A DNA stretch of 64,000 nucleotides from NCBI GenBank assembly GCA_963642245.1, contig CAVIFY010000005.1, positions 1-64,000 of the forward strand, given 5' to 3'. The DNA comes from CAG-217 sp963642245. GTDB lineage: Bacteria; Bacillota; Clostridia; Oscillospirales; Acutalibacteraceae. This document shows positions 28,823 to 36,635 of the stretch, piece after piece (the first letter of the stretch is position 1; every line of letters starts with the position of its first letter). The notes under the pieces are model-generated. The model was not told the DNA's origin. It was given only the letters and a program-made list of their open reading frames with translations, and did not search any database. Made by a program: the position numbers and the translations under genes.

Positions 28823-29416
28823 ATGAAAAAACTATACTTATTTTCCGCTTTGTTTCTCTCCTTTTGCCTGTTCGCCGCCTGTTTTGCCCCGCTGGTGGAG
28901 ACCGGGGAGCGGGTGAGCGAGGATGTGTTCCGCCTGCATATTCTGGCCAATTCCGACACCAAGGCGGACCAGGACTTAAAGTTGCTGGTGCGGGACGATG
29001 TGCTGCGGGAGTGTACTTTCTTCTCCGACTGCACATCGGTAACGGAGGCCCGGCAGGCGGCGGAGAGCAACTTGCCGCGCATTACGGAGATCGCGCGGCA
29101 GCGGATCCGGCAGGAGGGCTACAATTACCGGGTCACTGCCCGGGTGGTGCGTGAGTATTTCAATACCCGGGTGTATGAGAATGTGACCTTGCCCGCCGGG
29201 TATTATAATGCGCTGAAGATCGAGATCGGCGCCGGAGCAGGGCACAACTGGTGGTGCGTGCTGTTCCCGGCGGTGTGTCTGTCTGCCTGTACCAAGGAGG
29301 ATCTGTCCGCTTATCTGGACGAGGACGAGGTGCGCCTGATCGAGAACGGCGAGGGCTATGCCGTGCGGTTCAAGGCCATTGAGATCTACCAAAAAATCAA
29401 AGAAAAATTGCAATAA
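28823..29416 (+). CDS. spoIIR: Stage II sporulation protein R
   Basis: A 197-residue secreted signalling protein. In Bacillus it is made in the forespore under sigma-F and triggers SpoIIGA to cleave pro-sigma-E in the mother cell. Seen: a signal/anchor segment (residues 5-20, LYLFSALFLSFCLFAA), the family motif FRLHILANSDTKADQDLKL, VTLPAGYYNALKIEIG and GHNWWCVLFPAVCL. ATG 28823 is chosen; GTG 28802, lying in the hairpin loop, is an alternative giving seven more residues. It shows that the host belongs to a spore-forming lineage. Confidence 0.94.
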   Translation: MKKLYLFSALFLSFCLFAACFAPLVETGERVSEDVFRLHILANSDTKADQDLKLLVRDDVLRECTFFSDCTSVTEARQAAESNLPRITEIARQRIRQEGYNYRVTARVVREYFNTRVYENVTLPAGYYNALKIEIGAGAGHNWWCVLFPAVCLSACTKEDLSAYLDEDEVRLIENGEGYAVRFKAIEIYQKIKEKLQ

Positions 29417-29420
29417 CATC

Positions 29421-29449
29421 TTGACATTTTCGGCGTAATATTCTATTAT
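29421..29449 (+). promoter_or_regulatory. Strong sigma-A promoter of the tRNA-Leu pair
   Basis: A perfect TTGACA (29421-29426), a 17-base spacer and TATTAT (29444-29449), starting transcription just before the first tRNA. Confidence 0.85.
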
Positions 29450-29462
29450 ATTAGGGCTATGT

Positions 29463-29549
29463 GCTGGTATGGCGAAATCGGCAGACGCAAGGGACTTAAA
29501 ATCCCTCGGTGGCAACACCGTACCGGTTCAAGTCCGGTTACCAGCACCA
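29463..29549 (+). tRNA. tRNA-Leu (UAA)
   Basis: Acceptor GCTGGTA pairs with TACCAGC; discriminator A and encoded CCA at 29547-29549. The anticodon loop CTTAAAA gives anticodon UAA. A long variable arm is present, as expected for leucine. Confidence 0.96.
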
Positions 29550-29594
29550 AGCTGGCCGGTACAGCCCCATTGCGGGCTTGATACAATAGAATAC

Positions 29595-29681
29595 GCCGAT
29601 GTGATGGAATTGGCAGACGTGCTGGACTCAAAATCCAGTGGTAGCGATACCGTGCGGGTTCGACCCCCGCCATCGGCACCA
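29595..29681 (+). tRNA. tRNA-Leu (CAA)
   Basis: Acceptor GCCGATG pairs with CATCGGC; discriminator A and encoded CCA at 29679-29681. The anticodon loop CTCAAAA gives CAA; class II variable arm. It is co-transcribed with the tRNA-Leu(UAA) 45 bases upstream. Confidence 0.96.
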
Positions 29682-29683
29682 AA

Positions 29684-29714
29684 GGCTCTTCGCAAAATGC
29701 GAGGGGCCTTTTTT
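29684..29714 (+). terminator. Terminator after the tRNA-Leu pair
   Basis: GGCTCTTCGC and GCGAGGGGCC form a 10-bp stem (two G-U pairs) around AAAAT, followed by six T. Confidence 0.88.
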
Positions 29715-29733
29715 CTGCCGCTTTCGATTTATC

Positions 29734-29762
29734 TTTACAGCGCACCGACTTTTTGTTACAAT
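29734..29762 (+). promoter_or_regulatory. Promoter at the left edge of the first low-GC block
   Basis: TTTACA (29734-29739), a 17-base spacer and TACAAT (29757-29762), about 48 bases before the PH-like membrane protein gene. Confidence 0.65.
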
Positions 29763-29809
29763 AGAACCGTAAACTCTGTATTTGTTTTGCTGTCTGTGAG
29801 ATAGGGCGT

Positions 29810-30373
29810 ATGAAAAAAGCGAAATTCTTTCTCTTTTCAGAGGAATCAAAATGCAAAAAACTAATCAATAAGAGTATCGCGTTTATTTATATTGTATTGG
29901 GTGTAAATGCGTATCTTCTTTTAACGCTAATTGTTTTACCGGTTTTGCGCATACCGGTAACAATGCCGGTAAAACTCATTTTCGGTATCATTGTCGCTGT
30001 GGTTGTGATCGTTGCAACCTATCGCTATTATGAATTACCAAAAGGCGTTACGCTGTATAACGACTATATGCAGTTTGATGTTCACGGCGTTCCGGATTCT
30101 CGGCATAGAGAAAAATCAAATCCTAAGGTGCCGTATGCCTGTATTCAGAAAATTCAGATCTGCAAGGGCAAGCGACCGCCAAAATCTATATTTAATTCAA
30201 AAGATGATGGTTGGTTTGATATGGGAGGTTCCGGGGAGCGCTATATTCGGATCACAGCAGAGATTTATGAGGAAGAAATATTTGTATTCTATGTGGACGA
30301 TCCGGAGGCGTTTGTAGAGGCTCTGCGAGATTATATGATCAACGCCGGTGCAGGCAAAATTTGGGGCGAGTAG
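29810..30373 (+). CDS. Two-TM protein with a PH-like domain
   Basis: A 187-residue protein, unrecognised beyond its architecture. Two hydrophobic segments (about residues 20-46 and 50-68) are followed by a soluble region that looks like the bacterial PH/YdbT-type domain found after a TM pair (GVTLYNDYMQFDVHG, VPYACIQKIQICKG, YIRITAEIYEEEIFVFYVDD). It is the first gene of a low-GC block behind the tRNA-Leu pair, with its own promoter. Codon use is AT-rich compared with the core genes to its left. A similar architecture recurs at 43136-43678. Confidence 0.7.
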   Translation: MKKAKFFLFSEESKCKKLINKSIAFIYIVLGVNAYLLLTLIVLPVLRIPVTMPVKLIFGIIVAVVVIVATYRYYELPKGVTLYNDYMQFDVHGVPDSRHREKSNPKVPYACIQKIQICKGKRPPKSIFNSKDDGWFDMGGSGERYIRITAEIYEEEIFVFYVDDPEAFVEALRDYMINAGAGKIWGE

Positions 30374-30438
30374 AAAAAGGTCCAAGTATGGCACCGTAAT
30401 TCGTTTTTGGGCTTTTCTGTGTAGGTATTTTGCTCATG

Positions 30439-30483
30439 NNNNNNNNNNNNNNNNNNNNNNNNNNNNNNNNNNNNNNNNNNNNN
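30439..30483. other. Assembly gap (45 N)
   Basis: A run of N between the PH-like gene and the next membrane protein. No flanking overlap longer than three bases is seen, so real sequence is probably missing. Confidence 0.99.
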
Positions 30484-30900
30484 ATGATGGTAGGATTTTT
30501 CTCTATTTTTCCGTTTTGCGGATTGATTATTGGCTGGATTGTTTTGCTGCTGTTTACACATATAGTCAGGAAAAAGAACGATACAAGCAATCATTGGATA
30601 GAAATCAATCATCATCAACGCGCATACTTTACTCTGTATATTATGCTACTGATCATTATAAAAGGTAACTTTGATCAAAATGTTCGTGCTGCTATATTTG
30701 TATCGGTGATTTCTATTCTGAACTTATTGGCATACTTGCTGTTCTTAATTGCAAATGGATTCGCACATGGCGAGAAAACGAAGAAAAGTTCATTACCGAA
30801 ATGGGAAAAGGCACGCAAATGCTTAGTGATTATTTACTCTGTTATGTTAGTTGTTTCCCCCTTGTTGTGTTTCTTCATTTATGTTTTTGCTGCTGAGTAG
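30484..30900 (+). CDS. Small membrane protein, possibly 5'-truncated by the gap
   Basis: A 138-residue protein with about four hydrophobic segments (roughly residues 2-26, 46-60, 68-90 and 113-134) and short charged loops. The first ATG stands directly at the gap edge, so the true start may be lost. I do not recognise the family. It is followed at once by the repeat motif ACAGGGGAC at 30902-30910. Confidence 0.5.
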   Translation: MMVGFFSIFPFCGLIIGWIVLLLFTHIVRKKNDTSNHWIEINHHQRAYFTLYIMLLIIIKGNFDQNVRAAIFVSVISILNLLAYLLFLIANGFAHGEKTKKSSLPKWEKARKCLVIIYSVMLVVSPLLCFFIYVFAAE

Positions 30901-30933
30901 AACAGGGGACTTATCAGGGCAAGGGATAAGAAT

Positions 30934-31422
30934 ATGTACGGTTTAATTCTGATTTTTTCATTCTATTTTATCTTCTATAAATTTGCCTATATAAATTCAA
31001 ATATATATTTGAATTTGCGGGAACATCATAGTAATTCGTATCTGAAAAAGAACAAGCCCCGCTCTCTTAAAGACAAAATCTTTTATACCTGTTATAAAAA
31101 TTCGATCAGCAAGTTTTTCTATTGGTTAAATGTCGTCTACTGTGTTGCAGCTGTTTTAGGTATAGTTCTTGGACTCATCATTTGGGCTGCGGATTTAGAG
31201 TCGATTGACTTTATGGATCCGATTATCACTGCAATTTTGATTATTTGGGTTTTACTGGCGCAAATGTCGCTGATATTTTGGGCTTGGAGTGGTGTATTGG
31301 CTAAAAGAAAAACCTATTCACCTGCTTTGAGAATTATCTTTGTTCTTTTTTATGTTGTTGCAACAGTGTGGGCGATTCTGCGCTGGTATGAACCAATTAT
31401 GGGTTTCTTTTCATCACTATAA
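30934..31422 (+). CDS. Unrecognised four-TM membrane protein
   Basis: A 162-residue AT-rich protein with hydrophobic segments near residues 2-20, 63-86, 96-120 and 131-148. The loop SYLKKNKPRSLKDKIFYTCYKN after the first segment is strongly basic. No known motif was seen. It is in a run of small membrane proteins and may be co-transcribed with the gene at 30484. Confidence 0.6.
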   Translation: MYGLILIFSFYFIFYKFAYINSNIYLNLREHHSNSYLKKNKPRSLKDKIFYTCYKNSISKFFYWLNVVYCVAAVLGIVLGLIIWAADLESIDFMDPIITAILIIWVLLAQMSLIFWAWSGVLAKRKTYSPALRIIFVLFYVVATVWAILRWYEPIMGFFSSL

Positions 31423-31452
31423 TTGTGCAGCGCATTATATGCCTGTATTCTA

Positions 31453-31475
31453 TAGAACAGGGGACGGTTCCTTGT
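31453..31475 (+). repeat. REP-like intergenic palindrome, copy 2
   Basis: Contains ACAGGGGACGGTTCCTTGT, an imperfect palindrome whose two 9-base arms pair fully if G-U is allowed. It lies just 3' of the gene ending at 31422. The matching copy is at 45409-45431. Confidence 0.8.
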
Positions 31476-31480
31476 TTGGC

Positions 31481-31700
31481 AAAAGAAAAGAGCAGGCCGT
31501 GAGACCTGCTCTTCCCTTGCACCGTTCGGTGCGGTGGGTGTTTGGAGTGCGGCGCGCGAAAGAGAGAGAAAAAGTGAGTAAAAGAGATAAAACGCGCCGG
31601 ATACTCCGCCCTTTCTTTTTTCATTTCCCTTTTTACTGTCGAACAACCGTCTAACCGATCGGTATGTGTATATAATACACCAATCGGTATATGCTGTCAA
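31481..31700 (-). repeat. Duplicated promoter-to-terminator unit, copy A (candidate small RNA or decayed gene)
   Basis: Read on the minus strand this unit has TTGACA (31695-31700), a 17-base spacer and TATTAT (31672-31677), then about 185 bases. It ends in a 9-bp hairpin (arms at 31505-31513 and 31488-31496) followed by a T-rich tract. Copy B at 49646-49866 keeps the same promoter spacing, the same hairpin (33 identical bases) and a common AAAAGGGAAATGAAAA start. The reading frames after that ATG are not kept between copies, because indels shift them. Two ATACCGAT(T/C)GGT boxes, one in the spacer and one past the -10, suggest a repressor operator. It could be a small RNA gene, or the remnant of a regulator gene reduced to its ends. 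Confidence 0.6.
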
Positions 31701-31715
31701 GAGAAAATGTGAAAT

Positions 31716-31901
31716 TTGTTGGAAGAAATTTCAATTTTAATTTTTGGTACAAACATAGAGCATACGAACGATGTGGAGGACAAATGGGTTGCTGCGCCAA
31801 CCGGTGTCACTTTTACACCGAATGAGATCGAAAAGGCAGTGAACTTCCATGAGCAGTATTTTCGCCACGAAATTGAAATTTGCAAAGCGGATCAAATGTA
31901 A
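31716..31901 (+). pseudogene. Short ORF or gene remnant
   Basis: A 61-codon frame from TTG 31716 or TTG 31719 to 31901, with an upstream stop at 31710. The sequence (EHTNDVEDKWVAAPTGVTFTP, then NEIEKAVNFHEQYFRHEIE) looks like the well-folded tail of a larger protein rather than a complete one, and there is no ribosome binding site. It could be a relic left by insertion of the adjacent repeat unit. Low certainty. Confidence 0.3.
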
Positions 31902-31947
31902 CACGGATCGCGTCTATTTTGGCTATGCTAAGTAATGGGGAGATAGA

Positions 31948-32358
31948 ATGAAGAATAAAACAAAAGCAAGTGGTTATCTATTGTTAATCGGATCTCTATT
32001 TATTGTGCTTCAGGATTGTATTGGCTATCGACTGGGAACATGTGATCCACATTATTCTTGGGATACACAGCCGTACTTATTGGTCGGAATACTGTTTCCC
32101 ATGCTTGTTATATTTTACCTGCTATTTACACATAAAGTAAAAAATAACAAAATTCTTGTTGTTGCAGCAATCCTGGAAATAATAATTGTCGCGGTTCTTT
32201 ACATTGCTTACCATACCAATAAGCTGTATTATGAGCCATACTGGTACATCCACTCTGAAGCCATGTATTCCTATAAGGTGGCACGCAGTTTGGCACCGGA
32301 GATCCATTTTGACTTTTGGAATTACATAGGCAAAGTATGGGACGGCACGACACAATGA
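31948..32358 (+). CDS. Unrecognised small membrane protein
   Basis: A 136-residue protein with three hydrophobic segments (about residues 9-25, 42-61 and 69-88) and a C-terminal tail of about 45 residues rich in Tyr and Trp (KLYYEPYWYIHSEAMYSY). GGGGAG precedes the ATG. No family was recognised. A duplicated hairpin stands 30 bases after its stop. Confidence 0.6.
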   Translation: MKNKTKASGYLLLIGSLFIVLQDCIGYRLGTCDPHYSWDTQPYLLVGILFPMLVIFYLLFTHKVKNNKILVVAAILEIIIVAVLYIAYHTNKLYYEPYWYIHSEAMYSYKVARSLAPEIHFDFWNYIGKVWDGTTQ

Positions 32359-32387
32359 ACTTGGCATTTGAATATGTTTATATAAAT

Positions 32388-32418
32388 GACCCGATACAGT
32401 GATCTGTACCGGGTCGGT
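32388..32418 (+). repeat. 31-bp hairpin repeat, left copy
   Basis: Identical over 31 bases to 33032-33062 and in the same orientation. GACCCG/CGGGTC and TACAG/CTGTA arms with one mismatch and a TGAT loop can fold into an 11-bp hairpin. The pair brackets the marR-like gene. The left copy may end transcription from the gene at 31948. Confidence 0.85.
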
Positions 32419-32532
32419 TGGTATGGATAGACGGTGATATGCCTGGGTGCCAATGTATCGCTTGACACGCTGCTGTTCATATAGTAATATAATACACCGA
32501 GGAGAGCGTGACGAGCAGAAAGGGTTTGTATT

Positions 32533-32967
32533 ATGGCTGAAATGAATGTGGACGAAGTGTTGATCGATAGTAGATCCATTACACAGGCATATCGGAGTAT
32601 GCTTAGCGATGCGGCAAAGCCGTACCAAATGATGGACCCTCATTTTGAGATCCTCATTTGGTTAAAAAGATTCGATCATTCTCTTACGGATAAGGCTATC
32701 AGACGACTTACAGGCCGTTCCGGTTTTAGAAACCGGCAATTCTTTGATGATTTGAGACGATCCGGGTATATTGATATTACGCGCGACAATGTGGATCGCG
32801 ATGCAGTTCGCATTACGCTCACAGAGAAATCTAACCAGATCGCCGACGCTGCAATCGCAGCACATAACGCTTTTTTCGATAAGATGTTTGACGGTATTGA
32901 TGAGCAGACCCAGGCATTGCTGGTTAGCACAATGCAAAAGATGGTTGAAAACCTGAATAAGGAATAA
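32533..32967 (+). CDS. MarR-family transcriptional regulator
   Basis: A 144-residue winged-helix protein of MarR type. Helix-turn-helix DKAIRRLTGRSGFRNRQFFD with wing RSGYIDITRDNVDRDAVRITLTE (about residues 53-100) is followed by a C-terminal dimerisation helix (IDEQTQALLVSTMQKMVENL). The N-terminal 40 residues (VDEVLIDSRSITQAYRSML) are helical. TTGACA at 32462-32467 and TATAAT at 32488-32493 stand upstream, but with a long 20-base spacer. Its targets are unknown; it is bracketed by two direct copies of a 31-bp hairpin and may be a mobile cassette. Confidence 0.8.
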   Translation: MAEMNVDEVLIDSRSITQAYRSMLSDAAKPYQMMDPHFEILIWLKRFDHSLTDKAIRRLTGRSGFRNRQFFDDLRRSGYIDITRDNVDRDAVRITLTEKSNQIADAAIAAHNAFFDKMFDGIDEQTQALLVSTMQKMVENLNKE

Positions 32968-32975
32968 GTCAATGT

Positions 32976-33010
32976 AACAGCCACCGGGGGATCGGTGGCT
33001 GTTTTGTCTT
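32976..33010 (+). terminator. Terminator after the marR-like gene
   Basis: AACAGCCACCG and CGGTGGCTGTT form an 11-bp stem with a six-base loop, followed by TTGTCTT. Confidence 0.88.
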
Positions 33011-33031
33011 TTATAGAGATCATATAAACAC

Positions 33032-33062
33032 GACCCGATACAGTGATCTGTACCGGGTCGGT
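33032..33062. repeat. 31-bp hairpin repeat, right copy
   Basis: Exact copy of 32388-32418. It lies between the marR-like terminator and the end of the minus-strand flavodoxin gene, so it may serve as the flavodoxin terminator. Confidence 0.85.
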
Positions 33063-33079
33063 CTTGTTTATGAGGTTCT

Positions 33080-33502
33080 TTACGCCAGGGCTGCGCCCAG
33101 GTTGCGGCAGGCTGCAAGGGCGGTATCGTCCGGCGCCTCATTGGCAATGACGCTGTTGCACACCAGGTGGGCGCCCAGGTCTTTGCACTGGTCCTCCCAG
33201 GTCTGCATCCACTCGCCGTCGCCCCAGCCGTAGGAGCCAAAGAGGGCGATGTCCTTACCGTTCAGCTCCGGTGCGCATTGCAGGAACAGCGGCTCAAACT
33301 CAAAGTCCTCCAGCTGTTCTGCGCCCATGGCCGGGCAGCCAAAGGCAATGGCGTCATAGTCCTTGATCTGGGCAGGGGAGAAGTCGGCGGGGGTGAACAG
33401 ATCTGCCTGGGCACCGGCAGCGCCTGCGCCCTCTGCCACAGCCTCTGCCATTTGGGCTGTATTGCCTGTGCCGCTCCAATAAACGATCGCAATTTTTTTC
33501 AT
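33080..33502 (-). CDS. Flavodoxin
   Basis: A 140-residue short-chain FMN flavodoxin, a small electron carrier often used in place of ferredoxin when iron is scarce. The FMN phosphate loop is SGTGNT (residues 10-15); ring-binding loops are FGCPAMGAEQLED and FGSYGWGDGEWM. GC content matches the core genome rather than the low-GC blocks beside it. The DUF3793 gene lies 28 bases upstream on the same strand, probably in one operon. Confidence 0.93.
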   Translation of the reverse strand: MKKIAIVYWSGTGNTAQMAEAVAEGAGAAGAQADLFTPADFSPAQIKDYDAIAFGCPAMGAEQLEDFEFEPLFLQCAPELNGKDIALFGSYGWGDGEWMQTWEDQCKDLGAHLVCNSVIANEAPDDTALAACRNLGAALA

Positions 33503-33530
33503 AATAAATTCCTTTCTGTATCAAAAAATA

Positions 33531-34088
33531 TTAAGCACTTTTGACTGTAAGCTGTTCCACATTCCGCTGCCCGCCAAAGAACAAACGGCGATAGACCCGG
33601 GTGCATTTGCTGAATTTGCGAAAGGCACCGGCGGCCGCCTCCGGGTTGGTATAAACTTTCCAAACTCCGCTGCACAGGCAGTTTTGGCCGTGGTTCTCAA
33701 TAAAGCCGATCACATCGCCCAGGGGATAGCCTAAAAACAGGCCGATCTCGTGGGGAAAGTCGCTGCTGACTGCCAGCTTGCGCCGCAACACATCCAGGCA
33801 GGCGGCAGGGTCTGTGCCGGTATAGCCGCAGTGGGCCAGGAATGCCGCCACCCCCGGCCGTTGCAGGTCCCGGGCCAGCCGGTCCGGCCGGTACACATAT
33901 ACCAGCGCCCGATCGCCGCTTTCTCGCAGGAGCAGCAGTTCCACCCCCTTTGGCGCCAGCAGCGACTGCCAGCGGGCAATGGCGATTTGCAGAGCCATCG
34001 GGTTCTCTGCAGTGCAGTTGAAAAGATTGGCGGTCTTTAGCGACGCCAAAGTAGGCGCGCAGTGGTTGATGAGGTATTGCTCCAGCAT
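33531..34088 (-). CDS. DUF3793 family protein
   Basis: A 185-residue DUF3793 protein of unknown function, a family often found beside flavodoxin genes in gut Clostridia. Recognisable stretches: HCAPTLASLKTANLF near the start, YRPDRLARDL, and FPHEIGLFLGYPLGDVIGFI (about residues 105-124). ATG 34088 with AAAGGAG seven bases before it is preferred over the longer frame to 34130. The dyad GTTAG-N6-CTAAC at 34104-34119 lies just upstream, matching sites before the ABC transporter genes. A link to iron or redox stress is an inference from the flavodoxin. Confidence 0.85.
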   Translation of the reverse strand: MLEQYLINHCAPTLASLKTANLFNCTAENPMALQIAIARWQSLLAPKGVELLLLRESGDRALVYVYRPDRLARDLQRPGVAAFLAHCGYTGTDPAACLDVLRRKLAVSSDFPHEIGLFLGYPLGDVIGFIENHGQNCLCSGVWKVYTNPEAAAGAFRKFSKCTRVYRRLFFGGQRNVEQLTVKSA

Positions 34089-34103
34089 AGGTACTCCTTT
34101 GCG

Positions 34104-34119
34104 GTTAGAACGGACTAAC
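34104..34119. promoter_or_regulatory. Operator-like dyad GTTAG-N6-CTAAC, site 1
   Basis: Upstream of the DUF3793-flavodoxin unit; the same half-sites and spacing recur at 37356, 37399 and 41079. Confidence 0.6.
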
Positions 34120-34133
34120 TGCCTTTTCAAATC

Positions 34134-34161
34134 TTAGCCGACGGTGTTGCCCGTCGGCTAA
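34134..34161. terminator. Hairpin between the ABC permease and DUF3793
   Basis: TTAGCCGACGG and CCGTCGGCTAA form a perfect 11-bp stem with a six-base loop. On the minus strand only GATTTG follows, so the U-tract is weak; it probably ends the ABC permease transcript. Confidence 0.55.
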
Positions 34162-34184
34162 AAGTATTTGCGGTAAATAGGGGA

Positions 34185-36635
34185 TTATTCCACGCCTTTC
34201 AGCGAGGTGACCATATCCAGCTTTTTGATATAGCGGGTAAACAGCAGGCTCACCAGGGTGGAGACCACCAGCGTGATGGCGGCGCAGATGATAAAGGAAA
34301 CAGGGGTGAGCTTTACCATCATATCAAAGCTGTCGCCGGCGGTGGAGATCATAATGTACACCAGGTATAGTCCCAGCGGCGTGCCAAGGAGAATACCCAC
34401 GGCGGCGTACACCAAATTTTGCAGCAGATTGAATCGCAAGATGCGCCCGGTGCTAAAGCCGATCACCTTTAAGGTGGCGTTCTCCCGCTCCTGCTCGGTA
34501 AAGTTGATCTGGCCCAGGTTGTAGAGCACCACAACCGCCAAAATCACGGCAAACAGGATCAAAATGCTGACCATCATATTCATACTTTCCATATAATGGG
34601 ACCAGAAATTGTGCATATCGCCGTTGGTGAGCACCTTGGTCACATGGCTGTTGTTAAAGGATGTTATGGTCTGCTGGGTGTCCACATAACCGGGGGCGAA
34701 TTCATACCCCAGCCGCTCCAGTGTGGCGCGGGTCATGGTAAGCCCCTGGGTCATGGGATTGCGGCAGATCAGGGTAACGGTGGAGGTGACCCATTTGTCC
34801 GAGGTGTAAATGTGCCAGCGGAAGGTGTCGCCCTCTTTCAGTCCCAGCGACTTGGCAGTCAGCTGGGTCAAAGCCATCATATTGTCGTCCGGGGTGATCT
34901 GCTTGCGGGCGGTGTCCGTCACAAAGTTGCAGCCGCTGCCGTCGGTAATGGTGGCATTGGCGGTCTTTTTCACGCCGTTTGCCTCAATCTCAATGGCGGT
35001 GGTCATCAGCAGCTCGCCGTCCACCCGGTCCGCAATGGCTTTGGCCTGGTCGTTGCTGGTCTCCGGCGCCAGAGTCAGGCGGGTTTGGGCGGTTTGCAGC
35101 TGATCGTACTGCCAGCTTTCCATATCGCTCATACAGTCATACATGGAGAATGCGGCGATCAGCAGCGCCATACAGCCCACGGTGCCCACAATGCCCATGA
35201 CGGTGCGGATTTTGCCGCGGGTAAAGGTGCGCCAACTCCAGCGGAAGCTGAATTTCATTTTGCCCCAGCCTTTGGAGCGCTCCAGCTTGGTGAGCTTAAA
35301 GTTACGCGGCGCTTTTGGCCGCAGAGTCTGAGCAGGGGACTCGCCCAGCATACTGACTACGGTAAACAGCGTTGCCAGGGTGCAGGCAGCCACCGTGCCG
35401 ATCGCCACCAACGCAAAGCTGATGTCAAATCCCGCTTTCCACTCCGGCAGGGTGTAATAGCTGGTCATACTGCTGTAAAACAGGAACGGCAGGGTCACCG
35501 GCCCGATGATACAGCCCAGCACGGCGCCGATCAGGGACGGCCAAAAGCCGTAATTCACATAGTGCCGGGTGATCTGCGCCTTGGTAAAGCCCAGGGCTTT
35601 TAAGGTGCCGATCTGGGTGCGCTGCACATGGATCATACGGTTCATACAGGTAACGATGGCCAGCACGGCGATCAGCAGAAACACAATGGGGAACACGGCG
35701 CCGATGGTCTTGTGCTGCTCCATCTCAGCGTCCATCATAGCAATGCCGGAGGTTTCCGCCCGGGTGGTGTACACCGCGTAGTTGCCGTCCAGCGCCTGAT
35801 TGATCTGGTCGCTGATGTCCGCGGCCATACTGTCCTTTTCCGTAGTGAGCACGATCTGGGTATAGGGCACCATATCGGCGAATTCTGCCGGGTCCGCTTT
35901 TTTAAGCATATCCACGATCTGCTTTTTACTAAAGCGGCTGATCAGCTTGGCATTTTTGGCGATCTCTGCGTTCTCTTTGCTGAATTCCTCGATCAGCTGG
36001 GACACAGACTTTTTGCTGCTCTCGATATAGTGCACAATGTAGTCCTGCATAGGCAGGGCAGTGTAGGCACAGTAGGCAAAGCCGATGTTGTTATAATCCG
36101 GCCAAAGGTCGTTTTCGTTGGCGTAATACTGGTACTCACTGCTGTACACCAGTCCCGCCACTTGCAGGGTAAAGGGCACATTCTCAAACAGAAAAGTGTA
36201 GCTGTCGCCCACCTTTAAGTTCCGCGCCTGGGCAAAGCGGGCGTCTACCCAAACTTTATCCTTGGCGGTCAGATCCACCGGGCTGCCCTCTACCACCTTG
36301 GGCATACAGATGGTGTTCTCTTTCAGCCCATACAGGTAAATGGTGGGGTCGTGGCTGTCCTGACCCTTTACTTCCAGGTAGCAGCGCTTTTCTGCGCCGG
36401 TGACGCCGGGAATGGCCTTGACCTTATTAACATCACTGTCAGAAAAGCCCTCGCCCCAGACCCAGCCGTTGGCCAGGTTGGTCTCTTGATAATACCCCTT
36501 GCGGTAGTGATTGACGCCGGCCCATTCGCCGCCAACGCCGGTAAAAATATACACGCCAAGGAACGCCATCAGCAGGATAGACAGGAATTGCCATTTGTTG
36601 GCCTTCATATCCTGCAACATTTTTTGCCTGAGCAT
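34185..36635 (-). CDS. MacB/FtsX-type ABC transporter permease
   Basis: An 816-residue permease of the FtsX/MacB group with two FtsX domains. TM1 lies near residues 16-34 (FLSILLMAFLGVYIFTGV), then a large extracytoplasmic domain, three TM segments around 310-430, a further TM near 485-505, a second outer domain, and three final TM segments from about 700. This fold couples ATP hydrolysis to work on substrates outside the membrane, such as peptides or lipoproteins. The start ATG overlaps the stop of the ATPase gene by one base (TAATG). No membrane-fusion partner is nearby. The substrate is unknown. Confidence 0.9.
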   Translation of the reverse strand: MLRQKMLQDMKANKWQFLSILLMAFLGVYIFTGVGGEWAGVNHYRKGYYQETNLANGWVWGEGFSDSDVNKVKAIPGVTGAEKRCYLEVKGQDSHDPTIYLYGLKENTICMPKVVEGSPVDLTAKDKVWVDARFAQARNLKVGDSYTFLFENVPFTLQVAGLVYSSEYQYYANENDLWPDYNNIGFAYCAYTALPMQDYIVHYIESSKKSVSQLIEEFSKENAEIAKNAKLISRFSKKQIVDMLKKADPAEFADMVPYTQIVLTTEKDSMAADISDQINQALDGNYAVYTTRAETSGIAMMDAEMEQHKTIGAVFPIVFLLIAVLAIVTCMNRMIHVQRTQIGTLKALGFTKAQITRHYVNYGFWPSLIGAVLGCIIGPVTLPFLFYSSMTSYYTLPEWKAGFDISFALVAIGTVAACTLATLFTVVSMLGESPAQTLRPKAPRNFKLTKLERSKGWGKMKFSFRWSWRTFTRGKIRTVMGIVGTVGCMALLIAAFSMYDCMSDMESWQYDQLQTAQTRLTLAPETSNDQAKAIADRVDGELLMTTAIEIEANGVKKTANATITDGSGCNFVTDTARKQITPDDNMMALTQLTAKSLGLKEGDTFRWHIYTSDKWVTSTVTLICRNPMTQGLTMTRATLERLGYEFAPGYVDTQQTITSFNNSHVTKVLTNGDMHNFWSHYMESMNMMVSILILFAVILAVVVLYNLGQINFTEQERENATLKVIGFSTGRILRFNLLQNLVYAAVGILLGTPLGLYLVYIMISTAGDSFDMMVKLTPVSFIICAAITLVVSTLVSLLFTRYIKKLDMVTSLKGVE

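Noticed and set aside
31397..31624. Minus-strand 75-codon frame inside repeat unit copy A
   Set aside because: The frame runs through the terminator hairpin and is broken by indels in copy B, so it is not conserved as protein.
32462..32493. Promoter for the marR-like gene
   Set aside because: TTGACA and TATAAT are both good, but the 20-base spacer is outside the normal range; not listed as a separate feature.
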